Source: Corylus avellana
Lineage: Eukaryota > Streptophyta > Magnoliopsida > Fagales > Betulaceae
Assembly (NCBI RefSeq): GCF_901000735.1
Contig: NC_081542.1
Span: 31,382,111-31,446,110, forward strand
Direction of reading: 5' to 3'
DNA: 64,000 bases
A program made the position numbers and the translations under genes. The stretch's first letter is position 1; every line of letters starts with the position of its first letter. This document shows, in pieces, positions 23,968 to 38,085 of this stretch. The notes under the pieces are model-generated. The model was not told where the DNA came from. It searched no databases and was given only the letters and a program-made list of their open reading frames with translations.

Positions 23968-25714
23968 TGTTAGAGTATATTTGAATGACCCTAAAGTTAG
24001 AGATTTGATTATGATTTGATCACCCTAAATTAGGAGATTTGATTAAGATTACATTTATGTGTAAGCTCTATAAATAGAGCACTTTATACTGTAAACAATC
24101 ATTCAATAAGAGTTTAATGTAGCCCTTTGGGCTTTATCTGTGGATGTAGGTCGTTGACCGAACCACGTTAAAATCTTTGTCTCTCATTTATATTATTTCC
24201 GCAATTTATTTATATTTCTATTTCATTATGAATTCTATCATGGTATTAGAGCAATAGGCTAATGTCATTGTACGATCTAATGGTCCTGTGAATTTCTTTT
24301 TACTTCAATTTATTTTTGTTTCTTGAAAAAAAAAAAAAAAAAAAAAAATTGCACGGCTACGTGCCACTCCGCCGCTGCCCCTTCGCCAACACCGGGTGAA
24401 CGCTGCCAGCCACCGTCTTCAATTCCCGCTCACAGCCCAAAGGTTCCCACGCTATGTCTGGCCTTCCATGGCTCCATCTAGCTCGTCCCCGCCAAGCCAA
24501 TTGAAGACCAGCCCATCGCCGGCCAGCCGTCGCACCTTCCTTAGCACCGAACACAGCCTTGTAGAACTGCAGGCGTCGTTCGCCTTTGGAGTCTCCACCA
24601 ACACCTAGCTGTCCAGCGGCGACCGTTACTACCGGATCCGGCATCCCAGCCCCGTTTCCTATTCGCCCCATCCAGTCACCGCCGCCATCCAAGCCCGTGA
24701 AGCCCCTGCTCCCTTCAGCTGCACAACAACCTTCCGGTGCCGCCTGCCACCATTCTAGCCACGCCGTTGATCTTCCAACCTCCATTCAGTCGATCTTGGC
24801 TTAGAGAGAAAAGAAGAAAAAGGCCCTGTCGTGAGATAACAATTTGAAGAAGATGAAGTGTGTTTGGTTCTAGGTGTGAGTTATCCTCACTTAAGTGAAA
24901 GTTATTCCTATTCTAGTTTAGGAATATTATATTTTTGTTTAGTTGTTATAGCAGGAGCTGTTTGGTTACGGGAATAAGGTTATTCTTATCCCAACTTATG
25001 TAAATAGAGTGCTTTTAAAAGAAAAAAAGACGCCCAAGTTGCCCACCAAAATTCAAAAGAGACCAAGTTGCCCATCCATTGGCCCATAGTTGGCCTATTT
25101 TTGCTTAGTTATGTGGTATTATTTAAAACCCAGGCCATTTCAACCCATAGTTAGCTCTCACTTCAGCCCAAAGTTGGCTCTTCTTTTATTTGGCTTTGTG
25201 GTATTGTTTAAAACCCAAGCCCACTTTAGCTTACAGTTGGCTTTCATTTTAGCTCAAAGTTGGCTCTCTTTTTCGGCCCATAGATAGCCCTCTTTTGTAT
25301 TGTTTTACTATCTCAAAAGAAAAGAAAAGAAAAGAAAAGAAAAGAAAAAAAGTCAAACTCAAGGTTTCAGGATCTTCCACCTTGAGTTTGAGGGAGGATG
25401 TTAGAGTATATTTGAATGACCATAAAGTTAGAGATTTGATTATGATTGATGAAGATTAGATTAGCCTAATTTAGGGATTTGATTATGATTTGATCACCCT
25501 AAATTAGGAGATTTTATTAAGATTACATTTATGCGTAAGCTCTATAAATAGAGCATTCTATATTGTAAACAATCATTCAATAAGAGCTTAATGTAGCCCT
25601 TTGGGCTTTATCTGTGGACGTAAATTGTTGACCGAACCACGTTAAAATCTTTGTCTCGCATTTATTTTATTTCCTCAATTTATTTCTATTTCTATTTCAT
25701 TATGAATTCTATAT
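23968..25714 (+). mobile_element. Short non-autonomous LTR retrotransposon (TRIM/LARD-like), element R1
   Basis: The 5' LTR is 23968-24240, starting TGTTAGAGTATATTTG and ending TCTATCA. The primer site TGGTATTAGAGC follows directly at 24241-24252 (initiator Met tRNA type). The 3' LTR is about 25399-25714, longer by about 40 bp because of an internal duplication, with the purine tract GAGGGAGGA just before it. The interior (1.15 kb) has no gag or pol. It carries a GC-rich, proline-codon-rich segment at 24350-24800 and an AAAGA array near 25317-25347. TCAAACTCAAGGT and its complement form a hairpin before the purine tract. The ends lie in TATAT sequence, so the target duplication is not certain. 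Confidence 0.88.
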
Positions 25715-25980
25715 ATATAAATATATAGCCAAGGCTTAGTACAAGATAAATTACAAAGGAAGTAGAAACAACAAAGCACAAAAAGGAAAGCCACATGTAG
25801 AATACGGTTGTTGCTTGCTTAAATCCTGGAGAGAAGCAAAATATATATGGCTGAGGGGTTGCTTGTCACAGGAAGCATGGAGAGCTGTTTGGGCGTGAAT
25901 CCTGGCTGTTAGTTGGGTTGTCTGTCAGCCTGAATCATGGCCCTTTAATCACCTTGACTGATGGGATTTTATCCTTAACA

Positions 25981-27599
<1,619 letters not shown>

Positions 27600-27751
27600 T
27601 TTCGTGAGTGTGTCGGTGCTTTGAAATGTCATTGCATATATGTCAAATTTATGTTTGTAAATTGTTATTCAATCAATGCCCCTATATATTCTCCATGGGT
27701 GACTAGATTTGGACAATGGTGTAGACGATTAAACACTCAAGAAAATAATTA

Positions 27752-28168
27752 GGGGTAATTACTTTTTTTTTCATGAACTACAATACATTTTCACTACATA
27801 TCCATGAACTACCAACCCTACTGCTCGACCCTCATGAACTATCATTTTGTGCCCAAAACTCCCCTTCTGTCAATCAAAAATGTTAACTTAGACGGTCAAA
27901 GTGACAATGTGTTGTAGTTCATAGGGCAAAGTGACAATGCATTATAGTTCATGGAGGCAAAGTGACAATGAATTGTAGTTCATGAGAGCAAAGTGATGGG
28001 TAGACAGTCTGAATTAATGTCTTTGACTAACAGAAAGGGCATTTGACTGACAGAAGTTGGGTTTTTGACACAAAAATGGTAGTTCATGAGGTTGAGCAGT
28101 AGGGTTGGTAGTTCATGGGATAAAGTGAAAATGCGTTATAGTTCATAGGAGGAAGAGGTAATTACCCC
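27752..28168. mobile_element. MULE-type MITE, 417 bp
   Basis: Inverted arms of about 120 bp, with GGGGTAATTAC at both ends and the shared block CATGAACTACCAACCCTACT. The 9-bp duplication AAATAATTA lies at 27743-27751 and 28169-28177. The interior repeats AAAGTGACAATG(N)AT(T)GTAGTTCAT three times. No coding frame. Confidence 0.88.
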
Positions 28169-28199
28169 AAATAATTAAATTTATTATTAATAATTTTAG

Positions 28200-29910
28200 A
28201 ATAACATGAATTAATTAATGAAATAAATTACGTATAAAATAATTTATAATAATAATAATAATGACTTTTTCATAATTGAAAAGTCAAAGTAAAAACAAAA
28301 GAAAGCAAAAAAAAAAAACAAAAAGAAAAGAAGAAGAGAAGTGACGGGAGAGAGAAAAGGCCTGCCGAGTTTTGGGATAAGGGATTATCAACCATGGCCG
28401 GACATGTAGAACAGGATAAGATTCTCTTTTTATTTTAAAACTTTATCTTCTATAAAGTCTACATTACTTCATCTCATATTAATGTTATCTTTATTGTCCT
28501 AAACTCCAAAAACAGACACCATTGGCATTGAATGTCGAAAGGTGAATCAATTTTGGGTACCCATAAAAAATCATAGACACCCCTAAACTAGAAAATGCTG
28601 ACCCCCACCACCCTATAACTTTAGGGTTCTATACAAAGATGGGACATGCCACGTAGGTGAACGGATTGGTGTCCCATGTAAAAGGGGTAATGCTAAAGGG
28701 AACGCTGCACGCCAGCCAAAATTTGATTTTTTTTTTATATAATTAAAAATATTAAAAAAAAAATTTAGCGTTCCCTGTATCCTGACCCATGTAAAAGATA
28801 TATGCAGACAAGGAGTAGTGATAGAGGGGCCACTGGCGTGCTTGAACAGTAAGCACACCAGTGACGTGGCATGTGCCACGTTTGCCTCAAATTAAAAAAG
28901 AAAAAAAAAAGCATCAAAACCATTCCCCAACAAAAACCAATCCCACGTCCATTTCCCCCCAATTTTTTTCCCAAACCCATTCAAAATCGCCTCCCCCTCT
29001 CTCAAAATCACTTCCGCGAAATGCTTTCCTCCCAAAATTTTCCCAAAACAAATCTCTCTCTAATCACTTGATGCAGAGACACCCACCGTTAGAAATGCAG
29101 TGTTATGGGTGGTAGAGGGTGCGCATGGAAATGGGTTCGGATTCTCTGGCCGAATCTAGAGGCTCCTCAACTCCTTCCGCTCCCATCTCGTCCTCTAAGT
29201 CACTCAACAGTTTGAAATGTGGGTAGAAAATCTACTTTGAGGATGTGGGTACCGAGGCTCCGGCCAAACCGGATGATGGGTCTGGGTCCACCCTGCCGAA
29301 GAAGACGAGAGGGGTGGTGGTGTGGTGCTGGGGACTCAGCCACATCGGTGTCAGGTTGAGGGGTGTAAGGTAGATCTGAATGATGCCAAGGCTTACTAAG
29401 GTGTGGCAGCATTTCAAGTCACCTAAAATCATTGTTTCTAGCCTTGAACGGGGATTTTATTAACAGTACAGCAGGTCAGCTAGCCCTCTGCTCTAGTTAC
29501 TTTTCTTTCTCATTTGTTGGTTCTAATTATTGTTTGTTATTTTGGTTAATATTTGGAGGGTTTTTCATCTTGTTGCTTTTGGGTCTTGTGTTATATTTTT
29601 TGCATATGTAGATTGTCATTTGTAATTAAGCTATTTGTTTGGCTTTTTATTTTATTTTTTAAATGTTGTTCGTTGGTTTTGTGTTATCTTCTTCTGTGCT
29701 TGAAGGTTCTTGTTTGTTCTTCAGTTTTTCTTGGGATGGTGTTTTGGATTTATTAGGTTTTAGTTATCTAGTTTTCTTAAATTGGGAGTTGATGTAGGTG
29801 GTTGTTAATGGTTTTGGTTGTTTTTATTGTTTGGTTGCATATGTTTTTATTTTTTATTTTTTTTTATTTTATTTTTTTTTAAGCTTGGAAAGCCATCATT
29901 CAAGTGTATA
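28200..29910. other. No recognised gene; hairpins and an unassigned GC-richer block
   Basis: 28693-28775 has TAAAGGGAACGCT and its complement AGCGTTCCCTGTA around an A/T core, and 28830-28870 has CCACTGGCGTGCTT with its partner AAGCACACCAGTG. At about 29126-29440 the plus strand has a GC-richer, Ser/Pro-codon stretch starting at an ATG (MEMGSDSLAESRGSS) that is soon closed by stops, then PRLTKVWQHFK. That phrase faintly recalls BED-finger hAT transposases, but I would not call it. Confidence 0.4.
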
Positions 29911-31033
29911 TGTAAAATAAAAAGGAGTGGAACAATGGATTCGGTGAATGAAAAGAGAATGAGATTTTGTTTTTTTATTTTGGGGGTTTTGTTTAATTGG
30001 TTTGGTGTTAATTTTCAATATTTGATATATTTAAATGTAAATCAACATGTACTTGGGTTCTTGTATTCTGATTTGTTTTTTTTTTTTCATAATCTATGTT
30101 TGTGACGGAAAGCATGGTGGTGATGCTTTACTTATTTTGATTTTCCTTGTTGACACCTCTAATCAAATTTATTTTTAGTTTTGACATTATGTGGAATCAG
30201 TTTCTTTGCATCATATAGGAGAGCTACAAAAGAATCTAGACTATCTTGAACTCATTGTTTAATGGGTGGATGAGAAATTTGAGAAAAGGGGTCAAGAATT
30301 ATATGCATGTCATTCGAGATTTTCAAAAGTCAAGTTTAATCAGCCTACATGGTTGTGTTAGGCTGAGTTCACTGGAACACCATGCTTCTTTTTCAAGTAA
30401 AATGCTGAAAGTTCTTAACTTTACATCCTAATTCAAATGGATTTTCAAGAAATATGAACAAATAGAAAGTAAAATGCTTGAGAATGTCAAAAATCGAGCC
30501 TAACTTTATACTTTTCTCAGGAGCCAAAAGGCTCTATTGGGTTTTCAATGAAGGCTTTTTATAAAATGCATAGTTAATATGCTGACAATGAAATGGAAGC
30601 ATTGGCACTTTGGTTGATTTTGCATGTGATATTTTAGGCATTTGTTTGCATTTCTCAATATGATGATAAATGTCTCTGTGATGTTTATAAGAAATAAGCA
30701 TTTTTTTTTTCGGAACTTAGATGAAAATGTTTCTAGTGGGTACCATACGACTGAATTGGGGCCAAATCCTAACTTGTGGTGTTAAGACACAATATTTCTA
30801 GGTTTGTTTTTGTAGACCTTGCTTTTGTAGAATCTATGCATATTTGTAATGCTTATGTATTTTTTGCATAATGGTACTGGAGATGAACTGAGATTTTAGT
30901 ATTGTGTTGGTTGGTATTTTTTAATTAGATTGTACATATGAATAGATTATGTCTGGATTATCAATTAGCAAAGATTACATTTGTGTGGGCATTGATCTTT
31001 AATTGTTTGATGTGTATGATCAGGAAGCATACC
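29911..31033 (+). repeat. Left arm of a 1.1-kb inverted duplication
   Basis: This arm is matched in reverse complement by 32851-33997 almost throughout, for example GGAACAATGGATTCGRTGAATG, GACGGAAAGCATGGTGG and GGTACCATACGACTGAATTG. The plus frame at 30246-30431 lies inside it and is not recognised. The arm ends in TGATCAGGAAGCATACC. Confidence 0.92.
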
Positions 31034-31218
31034 GAGATGTTGAAGCAATTCAAAGTGTGACCATACAAGGAAGGACTATTGCTGCTCTTTTAATTTTTCA
31101 CTTAAATTTGATTGTATCGTTGTTCATTAGTGAAAGAATCTATTCACCCCTCTTTGATGTAATTGCTTATTTGAGAAGAATAGACGATCGTTTTCTAAAA
31201 CTTGTTGAGGGTAGATGA
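31003..31218 (+). CDS. Unrecognised short open frame (possible exon)
   Basis: The frame has ordinary, non-low-complexity composition: EAYRDVEAIQSVTIQGRTIA, then a hydrophobic stretch (ALLIFHLNLIVSLFI) and an Arg/Asp-rich end (AYLRRIDDRFLKLVEGR). TGTATGATCAG just before GAAGCA would serve as a splice acceptor. It straddles the inner edge of the left arm, so only the first few codons occur again on the right. I do not recognise the family. It may be a captured gene fragment or chance. Confidence 0.25.
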   Translation: MFDVYDQEAYRDVEAIQSVTIQGRTIAALLIFHLNLIVSLFISERIYSPLFDVIAYLRRIDDRFLKLVEGR

Positions 31219-32850
31219 GAAACAATATGGCCAATTTTTTTGCATAGGATCAAAATTATATAGTTTATTGGCCGTAACGACAAGGAATAAAAGGAGGAGT
31301 CCTGCTATCAGGCTGCCAAGAGTTAGACAAGTATCTGCCAAAGTCTGATGTGACTTTATTAAAAAAAAAAATGTAGAAAAATCTCTCTCTTCTTAGTCCT
31401 GCTAGATTTTGTTTTTTGTTTTGTTTTGTTTTTTTTAAAAAAATTTTTATAAGTTAATATTTAATTTCTAATGCCTCAAAATTTATTTTTTGATTTAAAA
31501 CTAAAACCTATGGGTGGAAGGTTAACCCTTTATCGACGGTATCACTTAAAAGAGATTTTATCATCCTAAATTTATTGCTAATACCTCAAATTTGAATTTT
31601 CTTTTAATATCTTTCTTCTCCAATTAAAAAAAAAAAAAGAAGGTCATGTCTGATGCTTGGCTGCCATAATCTCAACTCTAAAAGGTGTGTAAAGGATTAT
31701 GACAATAAATAATATAGCAGTTGGTAGAGTTAGTAGAGATTTTTTTTTTTTTTTTTGGTAAAGTCAAAAATAGTATCTTATTTTATGAAAATAGTATGCA
31801 TTTCTTTAAAGGGAAAAGGGGGTGGTTTTTGTATCTTGGTTATGAGTTCATGTTGCACAAAGAAAGAGGATTTTTCTTGTATGCATGCAAAAATTTTAAT
31901 TTTCATGACTTTACATGACCAGAAGGCAGCCTTAGCACAATACATATATTGGGTGATGGGAAGATTGTGGAATGAGAAGAAGGTTTTACATTCTCATTTT
32001 ATCTGATGATGTACCATGTAAATTCACACTCCATGAGCTTTTGCTTCCTGAAAACTGATGCACGACTCATTTGTTGGATACATTTCAAACACAGTAATGC
32101 CTACCCATATTCAATGTATTTCCAAAGCAAAACCTAAATTGTAATTTTGACAATATATCGTGTACTTAAATTTGACAATAAAACTTTTGACAATATTCTG
32201 TTGAGATGCCACAAGTAAAAAAATTCACTAGCTAGAACTTTTCTTAATACAAAAAACTAGTCTAGGTACTAGTACAAAACATTTACCCCAACCACATACA
32301 CATATATACAGACAGTATTACACAACGAAACTACTTTCGATTAAAAAAGAAAAAAAAAACTTCGTTGTGTGCTTCTAGGCTACATGAAAAGGCGGAATGT
32401 CGACAACTCAAAAAAAAGTTTGTTATCAGCAGTCATTCCACGCTCTCCCTGTAGTACCTTGATCCTTACTTGAGTTTAGTTGTCAGCTGTCGTGGAGAAA
32501 ACCTACAATAATGGAAGCATCATTCAAGAACTTAGCATCCTGAATAATAAAAATATGTAAAGCAGACCGTTAAAAAAGAAAATCTGCAAAACTCAAAAAA
32601 ACTAAAGGCCAGCCAAAATTAAAAGCTTTATCACAACTAAGCCAACCATGGCTTCAACGAATGGGTTCCCTATGAGGATTCAAGAAGTAAGAGCATCTAC
32701 ATCAAGAGAGGCAAAATTTAGTTAAATTTAACTCTCAAAATGCACTTTATTAGATATAGCTAGTCACTTTTAAAGATGACCAAATATCAAACTCTCTAAA
32801 TATTTCTCTACTTTAACCAAATATTATTTTTTATATTGTATGCTTTATTA
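31034..32850. other. Spacer between the inverted arms
   Basis: About 1.8 kb without a clear gene apart from the possible exon at its left edge. 31721-32006 has short plus frames of no known content. AGAGCATCTACATCAAGAG near 32691 resembles the start of common plant MITEs (GAGCATCTCCAACAG), but I found no partner end. Confidence 0.4.
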
Positions 32851-33997
32851 GGTATGCTTCCTGATCATACACATCAAACAATTAAAGATATGCTTCCTGA
32901 TCATACATTAAAGATCAATGCCCACACAAATGTAATTTTTTTTATTTGATAATGCAGACATAATCTATTCATATGTACAATCTAATTAAAAAACACCAAC
33001 CAACACAATACTAGAATCTCAGTTCATCTCCAGTACCATTATGCAAAAAATACATAAGCATTTCACACATGCATAGATTCTCCAAAAACAAGGTCTGCAA
33101 AAACAAACCTAGAAATATTGCGTCTGAACACCACATAAGTCAGGATTTGGCCCCAATTCAGTCGTATGGTACCCACTAGAAACATTTTCATCTAGGCTCC
33201 GAAAAAAAATGCTTATTTCTAATAAACATCACAGAGACATTCATCATCATATTTAGAAATGCAAACAAACGCCTAAAATATCACATGCAAAATCAACCAA
33301 AGTGCCAATGCTTCCATTTAATTCTCAACATATTAATTATGCATTTTATAAAAAGTCTTCATTGAAAACCCAATAGAGCCTTTTGGCTCCTGAGAAAAGT
33401 ATAAAGTTAGGCTCGATTTTTGACATTCTCAAGCATTTTACTTTCTATTTGTTCATATTTATTGAAAATCCATTTGAATTAGGATGTAAAGTTAAGAATT
33501 TTCAGCATTTTACATGAAAAAGAAGCATGATGTTCCAGTGAACTCAGCCTAACACAACCATGTAGGTTCATTAAACTTGACTTTTAAAAATCTCGAATGA
33601 CATGCATATAATTCTTGACCCCTTTTTCTCAAAATTTTCAGCCACCCAATAAACAATGAGTTCAAGATAGTCTAGATTCATTTGTAGCTCTCCAATAGGA
33701 CGCAAACAAACTGATTCCGCATAATGTCAAAACTAAAAATAAATTTGATTAGAGGCGTCAGCAAGGAAATTCAAAATAAGTAAAGCATCACCACCATGCT
33801 TTCCGTCACAAACATAGATTATGAATAATAATGAAAAAAAAATCAGAATACAAGAACCCAAGTGCATGTTGATTTACGTGTAAATATATCAAACACTGAA
33901 AATTAACACCAAACCAATTAAACAAAGCCCCCAAAATAAAAAATCTCATTCTCTTTTCATTCATCGAATCCATTGTTCCAATCCTTTTTATTTTACA
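32851..33997 (-). repeat. Right arm of the 1.1-kb inverted duplication
   Basis: Reverse complement of 29911-31033 with scattered substitutions and small indels. Near 32855-32905 it has a short local duplication of TGCTTCCTGATCATACA that the left arm lacks. Confidence 0.92.
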
Positions 33998-34761
33998 GAT
34001 GTATTACTATAGTCACACTTAGGTAAGATAGCCATAGTTAATCTTATCACTAAGAGGAGGATGCTTACATCTCTTTGGAATATTTTTTTTTACTATTCTT
34101 GCTAGTGACTGCCAGTACATATTGGATTGCATGAAAAGTTCATTGAAATGTAAATTCTTAAGGTGGCAGCTGAGTTTGACCAAGGGGCAAAATTATGTGT
34201 AGGATTTAAGGTATGTTTCTTTGTTAGGAGTTTTAATAGCATTCCAAATGTTTGATTGTTATTCACAACAAAAATATATTAAAATGTGGCATTGGCATGT
34301 TTCTATGAACCTTTCACAATTAATATAAATTTTATGCAATTCAAGTGAATGAACAAATTCTAACTGTCCAAACAACCTATTCATGAGCCAGAAACAAATC
34401 AAACAAGCAAATAACTAACACGGCCATTATATGTAATAACATGGCAGGCCAAGGTCATATGCTTCCTCTAGACACCCAGCCATTATTCTTGCATCCACAT
34501 AGTGTGAGAAAATAATTTGAACTAAAAAAAATCCAGTTAATTATATTAGAGGGGTATTTTTGTCCCCTCAAAAAGTGAAAAAATAAAAATATCCCTATAT
34601 ATAACTAACTGAATTTTATCAAATTCAAATGAAATAGAGAGGATCCAATTCCAAAAAATGAGTCACTTCCGATATCTTCTTCAAAGGTATTCCCATCCCT
34701 TTTCTCCATTTACTTTTAATCTCTTGTTAGGTAGCAGGAAGGCTCCGCTATATATATATAT

Positions 34762-34968
34762 GGGGAAAATTCACTTTACCCCCCTGAAGTTTCAGGAGTT
34801 TTTCAATTTGAACCCCAAAATTTTAAAATTTGCAATGTACCCCCTTAAAGTTGCAAAAATTGTCAATTTAAACCTTCTGTTAGTATCTGCTGTCAAACTG
34901 GATGGAAAACGTCTCACGTGCATATCACGTGAGCTTTTTCAGCCTGCTCTTCCAAGTTTGCCCTCAAT
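34762..34968 (+). repeat. MULE left terminal inverted repeat
   Basis: Holds the block GGATGGAAAACGTCTCACGT followed by CACGTGAGCTTTTT, with a CACGTG core near 34926. In maize MuDR the TIRs hold the promoters of both genes; that is inference here. Confidence 0.88.
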
Positions 34969-35519
34969 ATTGATATCAAAATTACAAGATTGCTTTCAGT
35001 GAACATAAAAGCGTTTTTTTTTTTCCTAGCAGCCAAGTGGACCCCTTTTGCACCCCACCTTGTCTTCTTAACTCCAACACACACGCACACACCACGACAG
35101 TAAGGAAAAAGAAAACAACTCATGCTCCCCAGCTGAAGATGACACTCAAGTCCAGAACCGAAATCCTCCCAGCCGAAAACGACAGTAACTAAATCATGGA
35201 TCAACATTGGACAGAATCATCTTCCACATACACAGGAAAACAGTTGGTATGCCCCAAATTTCAGAATATAAGAGCATCTACTATTTTAGGGTTTTATGTA
35301 AAATTGAGGGTTTTGTGGGAATCTTGTTTAGGGTTCTTGTAAATTGGGTTTAGGGGAATATTATCTGTCTGCCTCTCATATTTCCATCTGCACATCCAAA
35401 TGCAACATAATAGGCTTCAATGTTAGCTTTTTGTGAAGGAAACTCTCCTTTTTTCTGGTCCATTAGAAGAAATATATGTTTGCACAACATGCCAATTTTC
35501 ATATGGGATTTGTATCTAC

Positions 35520-36062
35520 TAAAAAAAAAAACAGAAAGAATTAAGCTTGAAGTGAAAATAAGGATTATATCTTTCTTGGAGGCTATTGCTGATAATATTT
35601 TTCCGATTAACATTATAGTTTGCAGATTCTTTTTATTTAAGTGTATGTCTTAGGTTTTAGAACTGTAATAGTTTAATTTGTAGAAGAATATTTCCTGTGT
35701 TAAAAAAAAAAAAATAGAAAGAATTAAACTTGAAGTGAAAATAAGGATTATATCTTTCTTGGAGGCTATTGCTGATAGTATTTTTCTGATTAACATTATA
35801 GTTTGCAGATTCTTTTTATTTAAGTGTATGTCTTAGGTTTTAGAACTGTAATAGTGTAATTTGTAGACGAATATTTCATGTGTTTAAAAAAAAAAAAATT
35901 AAACTTGAAGTGAAAATAAGGATTATATCTTTTTTGGAGGCTATTGTTGATAGTATTTTTCAAATTAACATTACAGTTTGCAGATTCTTTTTATTTAAGT
36001 GTATGTCTTAGGTTTTAGAACTATAATAGTGTAATTTGTAGAAGAATATTTCTTGTGTTAAA
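35520..36062 (+). repeat. Three tandem copies of a ~180-bp unit
   Basis: Copies begin near 35539, 35721 and 35898. Each holds GAAGTGAAAATAAGGATTAT, GTTTGCAGATTCTTTTTATT and TAGGTTTTAGAACTRTAATA, and they are separated by A-runs. They lie 200 bp before the GRF gene and could be its upstream control region. Confidence 0.92.
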
Positions 36063-36264
36063 AGGACGGTTTGTATTAATCAAGTACTAACAGGTAATCT
36101 AAGTACCAATATTATATATTAAATAGATTGGTTCATAATAGATTTGTTGCTTGCATGCATTATTACCCCTTGAGTTCGAGCATATGCATGCATTATGGTT
36201 GCTTTCAAATGTGATCGACAATAATGTGCAAGCAGACTAATTATGTATTAGTATATCATGTAGG

Positions 36265-36895
36265 ATGGATACCTCAAATGAAGGTACGAGTTTCTTTGGT
36301 TCAGCTCAATGCAGTGCTTCATCTGCACCGCAGCGCCTTTTCTTCTGCGAGCAGCCCACAGTTGTCAAAACCGCCAATACTGAGAAAAAATTTGGAAGGA
36401 GGTTTGTGAGTTGCGAAAATTGGAAGGCAAGTACTTGATATTTTATGTAATCATGGTATGAACATAAAATGTGCTCTTATTTAATAAATTTAGGTTGGTG
36501 ATTGCTAGTTTTAATGTGTTTTGCAGATTAACCAAGACTGTGGTTTCTTTGAGTGGCTTGATCCAAAGATGTGCTCCTTTGGTAGGAAGGTGGTTCATCA
36601 TTTGCATCAAAGGCATGAATATTTGGAGGCTCAAGCCAAACGATGTGAAAAATTGGTTGAAGTTGAAGTTGGGAAGGTGAGAGCAAAAAATGAGAAAAAA
36701 ATTGCGCAGCTTAAGGCAGAAATGGAGAGTGAGATATCTCAGTATCGTAAACAAGTAGAGATTGGGGAGATAAAGATGCATGCAATGAAGAAGAATTACC
36801 AGACAATAATTGTTTGTTCATGGAGCTTAATAATCTTGGCACTATGCATATTCTTCTTTGGATACACTTCCACTGTCACCATGTATGCGAAGTAG
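36265..36895 (+). CDS. GRF-type zinc-finger protein with coiled coil and C-terminal membrane anchor (MULE accessory gene)
   Basis: Two exons: 36265-36426 and 36527-36895, giving 176 residues. The 100-bp intron starts GC in AAG|GCAAGT, the best-known GC-AG donor context, and ends TTTTGCAG; both exons stay in frame. Residues 25-70 match the GRF finger of plant proteins annotated 'At4g04775-like': a Cys at 28, the GRRF block at 44-47, Cys50, CGFFEWLDP from Cys59, and Cys70. The usual second Cys close to the first is absent. Residues 78-130 are charged heptad-like sequence (coiled coil), and about 147-167 form one hydrophobic helix (SWSLIILALCIFFFG). GRF fingers bind single-stranded nucleic acid in other proteins; the function here is unknown. 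The gene is open and intact while the neighbouring transposase is not. It lies inside the MULE and converges with the transposase. Confidence 0.75.
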
Positions 36896-37583
36896 GCCAT
36901 GTGATGCTGTCTTGAGGTTGGCCGTCATGGTGGGGCTGGTGGATCTTGCTGTAGTTTTTTGTTGTGGTTTTTTGATATGTTCGTAACCAATGTGTAGTAT
37001 GATATAAGTTGTTATTCATGTTGTCATTATGTAGTCCTATGTGGGATTTATTTGAAGACAATAGTCTGATGTGGGATTTATTTTTGTATTGATGACATGG
37101 CTCGCTTCAAGTCATTCACTTTTGTACAGTCTCATTAGCTTTTTGGATGGAATCATATATTGCTAAGAATTACAAATTTTCATGGAAAATTAAAACTTGC
37201 TAAAATCGATATCTGGAATCTTACTGCATGCTTACGAGACCAATAGTATGGTTTAACCTTGTTAATTTAAGCAAAAATAACTTACAATTTCCTTCTTTGA
37301 GTTATCATGTTTGGACTTTATTTTGTGCAAAGACCCTACTTTGCATTATTGTGTTTAAAATGTTCCAAGGAGTGCGTAGTACCTAGTATCATTAATAATA
37401 GTATATGGAAAACCTGTATAAATGTACCAAAATTGACAAAACTATAAATTTCATGCCTATTTACCTTACATGCACACTACAAATATTACCTGAAATGAAT
37501 ATTTACATAACCGCCGAACATAGCAAAACACATTAATAATGGCATGAGTATTGCAACCTAATTTGCATACCACCAAACATACC

Positions 37584-38043
37584 AAAACTACAAAGTTTCA
37601 CCTATCATTTTACACACCACCAAACATACCAAACAACAAATTTACATGTCATTCTACACAAAACCAAACATTCCAAAACTACAAAGTTTCACCTATAATT
37701 TTACATACCACTAAACATACCAAAACAACAAATTTACATGTCATTCTACACAAAACCAAACCTACCAAAACTACAAAGTTTCACCTATCATTTTACACAC
37801 CACTAAACATACCAAACCAACCAATTTAAATGTCATTCTACACAAAACCAAACATACCAAAACTACAAAGTTTCACCTATCACTTTACACACCACCAAAC
37901 ATACCAAACCAACCAATTTACATGTCATTCTACACAAAACTAAACATACCAAAACTACAAAGTTTCACCTATCATTTTACACACCACCAAACTTACGAAA
38001 CCAACAAATTTACATGTCATTTTACATAACACCTAACATACCT
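37584..38043. repeat. Five tandem copies of a 91-92-bp unit
   Basis: The phrase AAAACTACAAAGTTTCACCT recurs at 37584, 37675, 37767, 37859 and 37951. The plus strand is poor in G. The array fills the gap between the 3' ends of the two convergent genes, just before the transposase stop at 38086. Confidence 0.93.
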
Positions 38044-38085
38044 AAACTACCATTTTGAGAATTTACAACTCTAAAACATCTCAGG

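Noticed and set aside
24357..24804. 142-codon minus and 72-codon plus frames in a GC-rich block
   Set aside because: They lie inside the short LTR element R1, with no domain and no splice context. GC-rich sequence has few stops by chance.
29126..29440. Possible hAT (BED finger) transposase fragment
   Set aside because: Only the short phrase LTKVWQHFK resembles that family; no zinc ligands or dimerisation domain could be found.
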